DNA of 64,000 nt from VRUE01 sp035712345 (GTDB lineage Bacteria > Actinomycetota > Thermoleophilia > Solirubrobacterales > 70-9), in contig DASTAY010000024.1 of assembly GCA_035712345.1 (NCBI GenBank), positions 1 to 64,000 of the forward strand. Reading direction: 5' to 3'. The notes beneath the pieces were generated by a model. That model had not been told where the DNA came from and searched no databases. It saw nothing but the letters and a program-made list of their open reading frames with translations. Positions 40,990 through 49,460 of this stretch are shown one piece after another (position 1 is the stretch's first letter; every line of letters begins with the position of its first letter). A program made the position numbers and the translations under genes.

Positions 40990-42101
40990 CGATCGATTTC
41001 GAGGTTGAGGGGCTGCTCGACGGCACCGAGGGCGCGGCGCGCGAGGCGCGGCGCGAGCTGCTCGTGCGCCTGGCCGGCGAAGGGGTGCCGCTGGAGGAGC
41101 TGCGCGAGGCCGTCAAGGGGGGGAGGTTGGCGCTGCTGCCGGTCGAGCGGGCGATCGCCGGCGACGGCGCCCGTTACACGCCGCGCGAGGTCGCCGAGAA
41201 GGTCGGCCTCGACCTGGCGATCCTGCAACGCACCAGCGCAGCCTTCGGGGTTCCCTACCCGGACCCCGACGAGCGCTCTGTCACCGAGGCCGACCTGGAG
41301 GCGGCGCAGCGGATCAAGGCCTTCTACGACGCCGGCCTGCCGGAGGAGGGGATGATGCAGGTGGCGCGCACGGTCGGCATGGCGACGGCGCGGATCGCCG
41401 AGGCCAACCGCGACCTGGTGACGAAAGCGCTGATGCAGCCGGGGGACACCGAGCGCGACCTCGCCCTGCGCTTCGCCGCCGCCGCCGAGCACATGCTGCC
41501 GCTGTTCGAGCCGACGCTCTCCTACGCTTTCCGTGCCCACATGCTCGAGCAGATCCGCCGCGACGTGATCGGCGCCGCCGACCTCGCCGCGGGGGAGCTC
41601 GCCGGCGCCCCGGAGATCGCCGTCTGCTTCGCAGACCTGGTCGGCTTCACCAAGCTCGGCGAGCAGGTCGAGACCGAAGAGCTCGGCCTGATCGCCGGCC
41701 GCCTCGACGAGCTGGCCACCGCCGTGGCCGAACCGCCGGTGCGGCTGGTGAAGCTGATCGGCGACGCGGCGATGCTCGTCTCCACCGATACCGCGGCGAT
41801 GGTCGAGGCGGCGCTGCGCATGGTCGAGGCCGCCGACGAGGAAGGCGACGACTTTCCCCGCCTGCGCGCCGGAATCGCGCACGGCTCGGTCCACGTGCAG
41901 GCGGGCGACTACTACGGCCGCCCCGTCAACCTCGCCAGCCGCCTCACCGGCATCGCCAAACCCGGCAGCGTCCTGCTCGACGCCGCCGCCAAGGAGGCTG
42001 CCGGCGACTCCTTCGCCTACTCGCGCGCCGGCGAGAAACGGCTCAAGGGCTTCGACTCGCGCACCAAGCTCTACCGCGCCCGCCGCCAGCCCCCCAAATA
42101 G
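40986..42101 (+). CDS. Class III adenylate/guanylate cyclase domain protein
   Basis: 371 residues. The C-terminal 170 form a class III cyclase: AVCFADLVGFTKLGEQ (first metal Asp), VRLVKLIGDAAMLVS (second metal Asp), RAGIAHGSVHVQAGDYYG and PVNLASRL (transition-state Asn/Arg). The Lys of VKLIGD occupies the position that favours ATP. The N-terminal 190 residues resemble an adenylate-cyclase regulatory domain seen in actinobacteria (YTPREVAEKVGLDLAIL, MerR-like, then a helical segment). It probably makes cAMP in the cytoplasm. Coupled to the GGT gene by an ATGA overlap. Confidence 0.87.
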   Translation: MTIDFEVEGLLDGTEGAAREARRELLVRLAGEGVPLEELREAVKGGRLALLPVERAIAGDGARYTPREVAEKVGLDLAILQRTSAAFGVPYPDPDERSVTEADLEAAQRIKAFYDAGLPEEGMMQVARTVGMATARIAEANRDLVTKALMQPGDTERDLALRFAAAAEHMLPLFEPTLSYAFRAHMLEQIRRDVIGAADLAAGELAGAPEIAVCFADLVGFTKLGEQVETEELGLIAGRLDELATAVAEPPVRLVKLIGDAAMLVSTDTAAMVEAALRMVEAADEEGDDFPRLRAGIAHGSVHVQAGDYYGRPVNLASRLTGIAKPGSVLLDAAAKEAAGDSFAYSRAGEKRLKGFDSRTKLYRARRQPPK

Positions 42102-42103
42102 CG

Positions 42104-42595
42104 TCAACCGCGCGGCAGCTGCGGGTCCTCGCCGTCGATCTCCTCGGCGGTGCCGTCGTAGTCGTACGGGCGGTTCGCGGGGCCGGGGCCGTAGCGGGGC
42201 GTCGAGGCGCCGCGAACGCCGCCCAGGCCGACCACGAGGAAGCGGCGGGCGGCGTAGGCCTGCAGCAGGCGGCGGGCGATCGCCCTCGTCGGTGGGAAGA
42301 GCAGCAGCAGGCCGAAGGCGTCGGTGATGAAGCCGGGGACCAGCAGCATCACGCCTCCCACCGTGATCATCAGGCCGTCGGCGACCTCCCGGCCGGGGAA
42401 GCGGCGCTCCCCCAGCGCCAGGTTGAAGCGCTGCCAGGCGCCGCGTCCCTGGTGGCGCAGGAGGGTCGCGCCCAGGACCGACATCCCGAGGAGCAGGGCC
42501 ACGGTCGGCCAGACGCCGATCAGGCCGCCGACCTTGACGATCACGTACAGCTCGAGGATCGGGACGGCGATGAGCAGGCCGATGAGCGGAAGCAC
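42104..42595 (-). CDS. fxsA: FxsA family membrane protein
   Basis: 163 residues. N-terminal hydrophobic ELYVIVKVGGLIGVWPTVAL and the FxsA motif GATLLRHQGRGAWQRF, then GLMITVGGVMLLVPGFITDA with four predicted helices; FPPTRAIARRLL ends the conserved part. The C-terminal 40 residues are variable. FxsA was described in E. coli as affecting F-plasmid exclusion of phage T7; the native role is unknown. Two bases separate its stop from that of the convergent cyclase gene. Confidence 0.9.
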   Translation of the reverse strand: MLPLIGLLIAVPILELYVIVKVGGLIGVWPTVALLLGMSVLGATLLRHQGRGAWQRFNLALGERRFPGREVADGLMITVGGVMLLVPGFITDAFGLLLLFPPTRAIARRLLQAYAARRFLVVGLGGVRGASTPRYGPGPANRPYDYDGTAEEIDGEDPQLPRG

Positions 42596-42667
42596 TCTCC
42601 CAGCCTAGACGTCGGCCGCGTCCCCTCGCGCCTGGCGAGCAGCGCGACCCCGGCCCAGCGGCCGATC

Positions 42668-44080
42668 TCAGACGGCCGCAGCGGCTGCTGCGGCCTCCTC
42701 CAGCTCGGCCAGCGACTCGTCGATCCCGGCGGCGATGGTCTCGACGTCCTCCATCGAGTCGTAATCGGCGAGCAGGCCGAAGCAGACGCGACCGTTGTAG
42801 CTCATGATCGCCACCGCCAGCGCGTGGTTCTGGGGCAGGAAGGCGACGGGGAAGATCTCCTCCAGCTGGCGGCCGAGCACGTACAGCGGCATCTGCGGCC
42901 CCGGCACGTTGGTGACGATCAGGTTGAAGAGCCGGGTCGAGAAGTTGATCCGCGCCGCCTGCGCCAGCAGGGTCGGCGGGGCGAAGTCGTTGAAGCGCGA
43001 GATCACTTCCGCGCCGAGCGCTTGCTTGGAGCGCTTCAGCCCCTCCATCTGCTCGCTCACGACGCGCAGGCGTCGCGCCGGGTCCTCGACGTATACCGGC
43101 AGCGGGCCGCGCATCGCCGCCAGTTTGTTGCCGAGCTCGCCGCGCTCGTCGGGCGTGCGGATCGAGACCGGGACGAGCGCGCGCAGCTCCAGGCCCTCGG
43201 TGCGGATGCCGCGCGAGTGGAGCCATCTGCGCAGCGCACCCGTGACGACGGCGAGGACGACGTCGTTGACCGTTCCGCCCAGGCTGTCCTTGATCCGTTT
43301 GAAGGTCGCCAGCTCCGAGCGGGCCCAGGTGAAGCGTCGGTGCGGTCCGATCTCGCGGTTGAGCGGCACGTCGGGCGCCGGATCGGCGAACGCGCCGGCG
43401 ACCTCGCTCACCCCCTCCAGCGCCTCGACAGCGCGCCGCGCCGTCGCCTCCGGGTGGCGCACGGCCTCCAGCGCCCGCTCGGCCAGCTTCAGCGGCGCCA
43501 CCGCGAGATCGGTCGCGCCGCGGGCGATCAGGTCGGTGGTGCTCGGCGCCGCCTGAGGTTGCCAGCCGTCCTCCACCGTGACGGGCCCGGGGATCGGCTC
43601 GAGGTCGAAGAGCACGGTGCCGATGTCGACCCCGGCGATGCCGTCGACCGCGGCGTGGTGGGTCTTGGTCAGCAGCGCGAAGCGGTCGCGCTCGAGGCCC
43701 TGGACCAGCCACATCTCCCAGAGCGGCTTGGAGCGGTCGAGCTGCTGCGAGAAGACGCGCGCGGCGAGTCGCTTCAGCTGCTCCTCACCGCCCGGGTCGG
43801 GCAGCGCGGTATGGCGGATGTGGTAGGTGAGGTTGAAGTTGACGTCGTCGGCCCAGAGCGGTCTGCCGGCCTCCAGCGGGGGGACCACCAGCCGCTGGCG
43901 GAAGCGCGGCACCTGGTCGAGCTTGCTGCGCACGTGCTCGACGAGGTCGACGTAGCGCGGCGGCGGCCCCTCGAAGATCAGGATGCCGCCGATGTGCATG
44001 TGACTCGCAGACGTCTCGTTGGTCAGGAACGAGGCATCGGTCGAGCTGAGTCGCTCCAGGTGGTCTCCGGCGGTCGGCAT
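42668..44080 (-). CDS. Wax ester synthase/diacylglycerol acyltransferase (WS/DGAT)
   Basis: 470 residues from ATG 44080. The active-site motif HHAAVDG (HHxxxDG) is intact, and the other family signatures are present: LSSTDASFLTNE near the start, PLWADDVNFNLTYHIRH, GTVNDVVLAVVTGALR, and NLIVTNVPGPQMPLYVLG near the C terminus. It transfers acyl groups from acyl-CoA to long-chain alcohols or diacylglycerol, giving storage lipids. Ends in an Ala run. Divergent from ispH, with the starts 36 bp apart. Confidence 0.92.
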   Translation of the reverse strand: MPTAGDHLERLSSTDASFLTNETSASHMHIGGILIFEGPPPRYVDLVEHVRSKLDQVPRFRQRLVVPPLEAGRPLWADDVNFNLTYHIRHTALPDPGGEEQLKRLAARVFSQQLDRSKPLWEMWLVQGLERDRFALLTKTHHAAVDGIAGVDIGTVLFDLEPIPGPVTVEDGWQPQAAPSTTDLIARGATDLAVAPLKLAERALEAVRHPEATARRAVEALEGVSEVAGAFADPAPDVPLNREIGPHRRFTWARSELATFKRIKDSLGGTVNDVVLAVVTGALRRWLHSRGIRTEGLELRALVPVSIRTPDERGELGNKLAAMRGPLPVYVEDPARRLRVVSEQMEGLKRSKQALGAEVISRFNDFAPPTLLAQAARINFSTRLFNLIVTNVPGPQMPLYVLGRQLEEIFPVAFLPQNHALAVAIMSYNGRVCFGLLADYDSMEDVETIAAGIDESLAELEEAAAAAAAV

Positions 44081-44116
44081 GGGCTGCAAGGCTAGCTCCC
44101 CGATACCCTGAGGGGT

Positions 44117-45085
44117 ATGCCTGCAAGCAAAACGGCGACGCCCAAGCGCGTCCTGCTCGCCGCCCCCCGTGGCTACTGCGCCGGCGTCGACCGCGCGGTC
44201 CAGACCGTGGAGCGTGCGCTCGAGCACCACGGCGCCCCGGTCTACGTGCGCAAGGAGATCGTCCACAACAAGCACGTGGTCGAGGAGCTCTCCAAGCGCG
44301 GCGCGATCTTCGTCGACCAGGAGACCGAGGTGCCGGAGGGGGAGATGGTCGTCTTCTCCGCCCACGGCGTCGCCCCGGCCGTTCACGAGAACGCGGCTGC
44401 CCGCAACCTGCGCACGATCGACGCCACCTGCCCGCTGGTCACCAAGGTCCACGTCGAGGCGCGCCGTTTCGCCGCCGACGGCTACACGATCGTGATGATC
44501 GGCCACGAGGGCCACGAGGAGGTCGAAGGGACCACCGGCGAGGCGCCCGAGAGCATCATCCTCGTGCAGACCGCCGCCGAGGTCGAGGACCTCGAGGTGC
44601 CGGACCCCGAGCGCGTCGCCTTCATCACCCAGACGACCCTCTCGGTCGACGAGACGACCGAGATCATCGCCGCGCTGCGGGCCAGGTTCCCGGCGATAGT
44701 CAACCCCAAGTCCGACGACATCTGTTACGCGACCACCAACCGCCAGATCGCCGTCAAGCAGCTGGCCCGCGAGTGCGACCTGGTGCTGGTGATCGGCTCG
44801 ACCAACTCGTCGAACTCCAACCGCCTGGTCGAGGTGGCGCGCGAACACGGCGCCGCCTCGCACCTGATCGATTTTCACCACCAGGTGCGCGAGGAGTGGC
44901 TGGAGGGCGTCGAGACGGTCGGCGTCACCTCCGGCGCCAGCGCCCCCGAGGAGCTGGTCGAAAACCTCGTCGCCCTCTTCCGTGAGCGCGGCGTCGAGGA
45001 CGTCTCCGAGCTGCGCACCGTCGACGAGGACGTGCGCTTCATGCTGCCCAAGGAGATTCGCGAAGCGACTGCCGCAAGCGCCTAA
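44117..45085 (+). CDS. ispH: 4-hydroxy-3-methylbut-2-enyl diphosphate reductase IspH
   Basis: 322 residues. The three Cys that hold the [4Fe-4S] cluster are C21 (RGYCAGV), C105 (DATCPLV) and C203 (DDICYAT). The substrate-binding His and Glu stretches EIVHNKHVV, FSAHGVAP, GHEGHEEVEG and TSGASAPEELV are conserved. It catalyses the last MEP-pathway step, converting HMBPP to IPP and DMAPP. It needs a cluster supplied by the SUF system encoded nearby. Palindromic element copy D begins one base after its stop codon. Confidence 0.96.
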   Translation: MPASKTATPKRVLLAAPRGYCAGVDRAVQTVERALEHHGAPVYVRKEIVHNKHVVEELSKRGAIFVDQETEVPEGEMVVFSAHGVAPAVHENAAARNLRTIDATCPLVTKVHVEARRFAADGYTIVMIGHEGHEEVEGTTGEAPESIILVQTAAEVEDLEVPDPERVAFITQTTLSVDETTEIIAALRARFPAIVNPKSDDICYATTNRQIAVKQLARECDLVLVIGSTNSSNSNRLVEVAREHGAASHLIDFHHQVREEWLEGVETVGVTSGASAPEELVENLVALFRERGVEDVSELRTVDEDVRFMLPKEIREATAASA

Positions 45086-45086
45086 C

Positions 45087-45184
45087 CCCGCGGGTCCTGT
45101 CGCGGCGGCATCTCCCCCATGTGCTCGGACTCGCCTTGCGAGTCCTCCGCTATGGGGGACCCCCGCCGCCACGCCACCCGCGGC
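45087..45184 (+). repeat. Divergent palindromic element, copy D (intergenic)
   Basis: It shares the ends CCCGCGGGTCCTGTCGCGG and ACCCGCGG with copies A-C but has another interior: CCCCCAT pairs with ATGGGGG and GGACTCGC with GCGAGTCC. About 98 bp. It follows ispH at once and may act as its terminator. In the register used by the coding copies it still reads PAGPVAAASPP, so the frame is open. Confidence 0.8.
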
Positions 45185-45192
45185 AGACGCGT

Positions 45193-46002
45193 TTACGGCA
45201 GGCCGGCGGCGAAGCTGATCGACCAGATCCGCAGGCCGGGGGAGGGGCGCACGGTTAGGTCGTGGGACTCGTGGCGGGGGTGCTCGGCGAGCGGGTGGAG
45301 GGACGGGCCGTCGACTGCGATCGGGTCGAGGGCGTGGCCGTCCAGCGTCACGGCGAGCTCGCCGGCGCCGTCGAGAGTCGCGTAGGCGCCCCCGGCCGAG
45401 TACGGGACCCGCAGCTCCTCGCCCTCCCAGGGCTGCTCCCAGGAGCCGCCGGGGAAGAGCTCGGGAGTGGGGGGCATGACCTTCGCCCCGGGCGCGTCGC
45501 TCGCCCGCAGCGGCGCCATCGGCTCCGGCAGCCCCCGCAGGGCGTCCTGCTCGCGCAGCTCCGCCTGGATCGCTTCCTCGGTGGCGCGGTATTCGCCCTC
45601 GCCGAAGTGGAACCAGGCGAGCGCGCCGCCGAGCTTCCAGAGGAAGAGGCTGGGCCAGCCCTCGCAGCCGTAGGCGTGCCAGAGACGGCGGTCGGAGTCG
45701 ATCGCCACCGGAAACTCGACCCCGAGCCGCTCGAGCCCCGCGGCGACCGGGCCGACCTCGGCCCCGAACGTGAAGCGCGGCGCCTGCACGCCGAGGGTCC
45801 TCAGCCCCTTCTCCCCGTAGCGCCGCGCCCACTCGCAGACGTAGGGAAGCGTGCGCACGCTGTTGAGCTGGGCGAAGTCGAAGAAGTGGACGAGGACCGG
45901 CCCGCCCGCCGTCGCCACCGGCATCGAGCGAGGCGGCTCGCCGACCCACTCGATCCCCTCCGGCAGGTCGGGGGCCGCGATGTTCTCTCGTTCAGGGCGC
46001 AT
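45193..46002 (-). CDS. Thioredoxin-like protein with C-terminal DipZ-like domain, CXXC lost
   Basis: 269 residues. The N-terminal 140 residues follow the TlpA/DipZ redoxin pattern (VLVHFFDFAQLNSVRTLPYV, YGEKGLRTLGVQAPRFTFG, VEFPVAIDSDRRLWHAYGCE, WPSLFLW with the cis-Pro). The usual WCxxC site is replaced by an AQLNS stretch, so normal dithiol chemistry is unlikely; Cys remain in YVCEW and YGCEG. The C-terminal 120 residues (RVPYSAGGAYATLDGAGELA) resemble the carbohydrate-module-like DipZ tail. No signal peptide. Cytoplasmic role unknown. Confidence 0.65.
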   Translation of the reverse strand: MRPERENIAAPDLPEGIEWVGEPPRSMPVATAGGPVLVHFFDFAQLNSVRTLPYVCEWARRYGEKGLRTLGVQAPRFTFGAEVGPVAAGLERLGVEFPVAIDSDRRLWHAYGCEGWPSLFLWKLGGALAWFHFGEGEYRATEEAIQAELREQDALRGLPEPMAPLRASDAPGAKVMPPTPELFPGGSWEQPWEGEELRVPYSAGGAYATLDGAGELAVTLDGHALDPIAVDGPSLHPLAEHPRHESHDLTVRPSPGLRIWSISFAAGLP

Positions 46003-46042
46003 TTAGGTTGCGGGAAGTTATCTGCGCTAGCTTCCCGGGGCG

Positions 46043-46285
46043 ATGGTCGAGTTCCTCATCGCGGCTGTTCCCCTGCTGCTTCTGCTCGGCTCGCTGCTGC
46101 TCGGGCGTTATCCGGGCTGCGAGACGGCGGTGCGGCTGGCCGAGAGGATCGCCGCCCGGGCCCGGTCGAAAGCCACAGTCGCGCGGAACTGGCGCCGTCC
46201 CAGGCTCCCCGGCCTGCACACTCCGCACGGCGGTCTGCTGATCGCCTTCGGCCTCGCTCAGCGCCCGCCTCCCCGCGCCATCTAG
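46043..46285 (+). CDS. Small single-pass membrane protein
   Basis: 80 residues: hydrophobic N terminus (VEFLIAAVPLLLLLGSLLL), a short GRYPGCETAVRLAERIAAR helix, an Arg/Pro-rich part and a hydrophobic end (GGLLIAFGLA). The RYPGCE motif looks conserved rather than random. It precedes the cupredoxin and the polytopic membrane protein genes and probably belongs with them. Function unknown. Confidence 0.5.
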   Translation: MVEFLIAAVPLLLLLGSLLLGRYPGCETAVRLAERIAARARSKATVARNWRRPRLPGLHTPHGGLLIAFGLAQRPPPRAI

Positions 46286-46376
46286 CGCAGCGCAGCGGAT
46301 CTGGTGCGGCGGTCGTGTGGCTGCCGCCAATCTGGGCGCGGTCGGACGGCCGTGCCCGTGAGCGAAGGAGGCGGAA

Positions 46377-46751
46377 ATGAACTCGAATACCGTGAAAGCG
46401 GTCGTCGGCCTTGGGATCGTGGTCGTCGCTGTCGTGCTGTTGATCGTCCTCAGCGGTGGCAACAGCGACAGCAGCAGCGAACCGACCAAGGGCGTGACGA
46501 CGATCACGATCAAGCACGGCAAACCGGTCGGCGGCATCGCCCAGCTGACCTACAACAAGGGCGAAGAGGTGCGCTTCAAGGTGGACTCCGACGTCAGCGA
46601 CGAGGTCCACATGCACGGCTACGACATCATGAAGGACGTCAAGGCGGGCGGCTCGGTCAGCTTCCACTTCCCGGCGACGATCGAAGGCGTCTTCGAGGCC
46701 GAGCTCGAGGGGCGCAAAGAACAGATCCTCGAACTGACGGTCAACCCGTGA
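46377..46751 (+). CDS. Membrane-anchored cupredoxin-like protein
   Basis: 124 residues. An N-terminal transmembrane anchor (VKAVVGLGIVVVAVVLLIVL) and an extracytoplasmic domain of cupredoxin type (ITIKHGKPVGGIAQLTYNKG; VRFKVDSDVSDEVHMHGYDI; FPATIEGVFEAEL). HMHGY supplies His, but the C-terminal Cys-His-Met loop of blue-copper sites is missing, so it may not bind copper in the usual way. The stop overlaps the next gene's GTG (GTGA), so the two act together. Confidence 0.8.
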   Translation: MNSNTVKAVVGLGIVVVAVVLLIVLSGGNSDSSSEPTKGVTTITIKHGKPVGGIAQLTYNKGEEVRFKVDSDVSDEVHMHGYDIMKDVKAGGSVSFHFPATIEGVFEAELEGRKEQILELTVNP

Positions 46752-48145
46752 GCTCGCTGCTGCCGGTCGCGCACGCGCTGGTCGCGCGCAAAGACCTGCC
46801 GGTCCCGGCGTGGCTCTTCGCCTGGGGGGCGTCGATCGTCCTGATCGTCTCCTTCTTCGCGCTCTCGGTCGGCTGGCGGACGCCCCGCTTCGAGAAGGAT
46901 CGCTGGCGCCCGCTCGACGCGCGGCTCTCGCGGGCCCTGCTCGCGTTACCGGCGCAGATCGCCTACGGCCTGGTGGGGGTCCTCCTGCTCGGCGTGGCGA
47001 TCTACGCCGGGCTGCGCGGCACGGAAGCGCCCGACCGCAACTTCGCCCTCACCTTCCTCTTCGTCACGACCTGGCTCGGCTTCCCGCTCTTCAGCGTCTT
47101 CCTCGGCGACGTCTTCAGGCCGTTCAACCCGTGGCGGGCGGTCGGGCGGGCGGCGGGGGGAGCGTTCACGACGATCGCCGGCCAGCGCCCCGTGCATCTG
47201 CGCTACCCGGAGCGCCTCGGTCGCTGGCCGGCGGCGATCGGGCTGCTGGCCGTCGTCTGGCTGGAGGTCGTCTACGGAGCCAATGGCGGGGTCGCCGTCG
47301 GCCTCGACCCGCATGCCGCCGCGGTTGCCGCCGTCATCTACACGATCTACACGATGGCGATGATGGCGCTCTTCGGAGTCGAGGAATGGTGTCGGACGGG
47401 GGAGGTCTTCTCGGTCTACTTCGGTATGTTCGGCCGGCTCGGCTGCTTCGGCACCGAGGAGGGCCGGCTCGGCGTCCGGCGTCCCTTCGCCGCAGCCACC
47501 ACCTGGGCGGCCGTTCCCGGCTCGGCCGCCGTGGTGATCGCCTCGATCGCGAGCACCAGCTTCGACGGCGCTCAGGAGGGGGCGTTCAAAAGCGCCCTCC
47601 AAAGCACTTTCAACCATCTGGTCGACGCCGGCTTCGGCGCGACCGCGGCGCTGCGCACCACCGACACGATCTTCATGCTGCTCACCTTCGCCGGGGTCGG
47701 CCTGGTCTACCTGATCGGCGTGCGCGGGATGGCGGGCGTGCCGGGTGCGCCCTCGCTCCGGAAGCTGCGCACCGGCTTCGCCCACACGCTGATCCCGATC
47801 GCATTCGCCTACCTGGTCGCCCACTACTTCAGCCTGTTCGTCTTCCAGGAGCAGGCCCAGTTCACCTATCTGCTCTCGGACCCGCTGGGGACGGGAACCA
47901 CCGACCTCTTCGGCACGGCCTCCTCCGGGATCGACTTCCGGGTGCTCAGCTCGAACGCGATCTGGTACGTCCAGGTCGGCGCCCTCGTGATCGGCCACGT
48001 GATCGGCCTGACCCTGGCCCACGACCGCGCCACCGCCTACTGGGGCGATTACCGCCAGGCGACCCGCTCGCAGTACTGGATGCTGGCGGTGATGGTCGCC
48101 TTCACCTGCTTCGGCCTCTACCTGCTCTCGGTCGCGAACTCATGA
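46748..48145 (+). CDS. Polytopic membrane protein (fenitrothion hydrolase-like annotation group)
   Basis: 465 residues from GTG 46748, coupled to the cupredoxin gene. Around ten to twelve hydrophobic helices, with conserved-looking loops (FLGDVFRPFNPWRAVGR; GVEEWCRTGEVFSVYFGMFG; AYLVAHYFSLFVFQEQAQF). Similar actinobacterial proteins are often labelled fenitrothion hydrolase; nothing in the sequence shows hydrolase motifs, so I treat that name as unreliable. With a cupredoxin partner, a role in metal or electron handling at the membrane is a guess. Confidence 0.65.
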   Translation: MSSLLPVAHALVARKDLPVPAWLFAWGASIVLIVSFFALSVGWRTPRFEKDRWRPLDARLSRALLALPAQIAYGLVGVLLLGVAIYAGLRGTEAPDRNFALTFLFVTTWLGFPLFSVFLGDVFRPFNPWRAVGRAAGGAFTTIAGQRPVHLRYPERLGRWPAAIGLLAVVWLEVVYGANGGVAVGLDPHAAAVAAVIYTIYTMAMMALFGVEEWCRTGEVFSVYFGMFGRLGCFGTEEGRLGVRRPFAAATTWAAVPGSAAVVIASIASTSFDGAQEGAFKSALQSTFNHLVDAGFGATAALRTTDTIFMLLTFAGVGLVYLIGVRGMAGVPGAPSLRKLRTGFAHTLIPIAFAYLVAHYFSLFVFQEQAQFTYLLSDPLGTGTTDLFGTASSGIDFRVLSSNAIWYVQVGALVIGHVIGLTLAHDRATAYWGDYRQATRSQYWMLAVMVAFTCFGLYLLSVANS

Positions 48146-48236
48146 GCAGGGGGTGTGGAAAGCCGCGGCCGCCGCTCGGTTTTCTACCGATGTCACCGGG
48201 TAGCTCCAATGGTTGACTGGGATCAGAGATTGCGAA

Positions 48237-48263
48237 TCCTTTCTCTTTCTCCCTCTCCCTCCC
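48237..48263 (+). other. Polypyrimidine tract downstream of sufD
   Basis: A run of only C and T (27 nt) in an otherwise mixed region, purine-only on the strand carrying sufD. Such tracts can form triplex DNA or an unstructured purine-rich RNA end. Confidence 0.5.
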
Positions 48264-48280
48264 ACAAATAGATAGGCAAG

Positions 48281-48298
48281 CAGTGCCCGGGGCCACTG
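48281..48298 (-). terminator. Hairpin after sufD
   Basis: CAGTGCCC pairs with GGCCACTG (one mismatch), about 50 bases after the sufD stop on the minus strand. Short and without a T run, so only a candidate terminator. The wider 48146-48350 gap holds no gene. Confidence 0.35.
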
Positions 48299-48350
48299 GA
48301 AAACTTCAGCCACTCCGGTGGTCCCGGGGTCTGGTTGTGGCGAGGGCGCG

Positions 48351-49460
48351 CTAGAGGATCTCGGCGAGTCGCTGCTCGAGCGCGGCGGAGATCTCCTCGC
48401 GCACCGGGCCCGCGGCCAGGCGCTCGACCAGGGCCTCGAGGAAGCCCTCGACGATCAGCTGCTTGGCGGCCGCCGGATCTAGCCCGCGCGAGGTCAGGTA
48501 GAAGAGCTGGTCCTGGTCCATCTGGGCGATCGCCGCGGCGTGGGTGCAACGCACGTCGTCGGCTTCGATCTCCAGGCCGGGGATCGCGTCCGCATGCGCC
48601 TCCGGCGAGAGCAGCAGGTTGCGGCTCTCCTGAAAGGCATCGGTCTGCTGGGCGCCCGGGTCGACGCGGATCATGCCGCGCCAGACCGCCGTCGCCCCGG
48701 CCGCGAGCACGCCGCGGAAGGCGAGGTCGGAGAAGGTGTTGGGGGCGGAGTGCTCCTGGGTCGTGTCGTAGTCGAGGTGCTGGCCGGGCCCGCCGGCGTA
48801 GCCGCCGGTCACCCGCGCCTGCGATCCCGGTCCCGCGAGGTTGGTCTCCATCCGCACCTTGCCACGGGCCGAGCCGAAGCCCAGTGCGGTCCAGTCGAGC
48901 CGGCCGTCGCGCTCCACCTGGGCGCGCTGGCTGGAGAAGATCCAGGCTCGCTCGGAGATGTCCTGGGTGGAGACGTAGCGCAGCGTCGCCGCCTGGCCGA
49001 CGTGCAGCTCGACCACCGAGTTGAGCAGGGCGTCGGTCTCGTCGCCGGCCGAGCCGGCGTGCTCCCAGACCTCCGCCTCGGCGCCGTCCTCGAGCACGAT
49101 CAGGGTGCGCCAGTAGGCGACCGCGCCCTCCTCGTCCAGCGGCAGCTCGACTTTGATCGGCTCGGCGAGCTTCACCCCGGCGGGGACGTGGATCAGCACG
49201 CCGTCGCGCCAGTTCGCCTCGTTGCGCGCGACGAACGGGTCGTCGCCTGGCACGAGCGCGCCCAGCCGTCCCTCGACCAGCTCCGGGCGGGAGTCGGTGG
49301 CCTCGGCCAGCGGCAGCACGGTCGCCCCATCGGCGGAGCCGAGCGAGGCGTCGACGGAGCCGGCCTGGTAGGCGTCGAGGTCGAGGCTGGAGAGGTCGGT
49401 GAATTCCCACCCCTTCGCCTTCTGATCGGGAAGGGGTGGGAGGGTGGCCAGCTCAGCCAA
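48351..49460 (-). CDS. sufD: Iron-sulfur cluster assembly protein SufD
   Basis: 369 residues from TTG 49460, whose first codons overlap the end of sufB by eight bases. SufD features are KGWEFTDLSSLDLDAYQ at the start, GVLIHVPAGVKLAEPI, LNSVVELHVGQAATLRYVST, and the C-terminal CTHAAAIAQMDQDQLFYLTS with GLDPAAAKQLIVEGFLEAL. It forms the SufBCD scaffold with SufB and the SufC ATPase. sufC in this locus also begins with TTG followed by Ala-Glu-Leu. Confidence 0.93.
   Translation of the reverse strand: MAELATLPPLPDQKAKGWEFTDLSSLDLDAYQAGSVDASLGSADGATVLPLAEATDSRPELVEGRLGALVPGDDPFVARNEANWRDGVLIHVPAGVKLAEPIKVELPLDEEGAVAYWRTLIVLEDGAEAEVWEHAGSAGDETDALLNSVVELHVGQAATLRYVSTQDISERAWIFSSQRAQVERDGRLDWTALGFGSARGKVRMETNLAGPGSQARVTGGYAGGPGQHLDYDTTQEHSAPNTFSDLAFRGVLAAGATAVWRGMIRVDPGAQQTDAFQESRNLLLSPEAHADAIPGLEIEADDVRCTHAAAIAQMDQDQLFYLTSRGLDPAAAKQLIVEGFLEALVERLAAGPVREEISAALEQRLAEIL

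Noticed and set aside
40371..43712. 1113-codon open frame antisense to the GGT and cyclase genes and across fxsA
   Set aside because: Arg/Ala/Gly-rich shadow of three well-supported genes; no protein signatures.
48198..48240. tRNA-like stretch (GGGTAGCTCCAATGG)
   Set aside because: It resembles a D-arm, but no acceptor, anticodon or T-arm pairing could be built on either strand.
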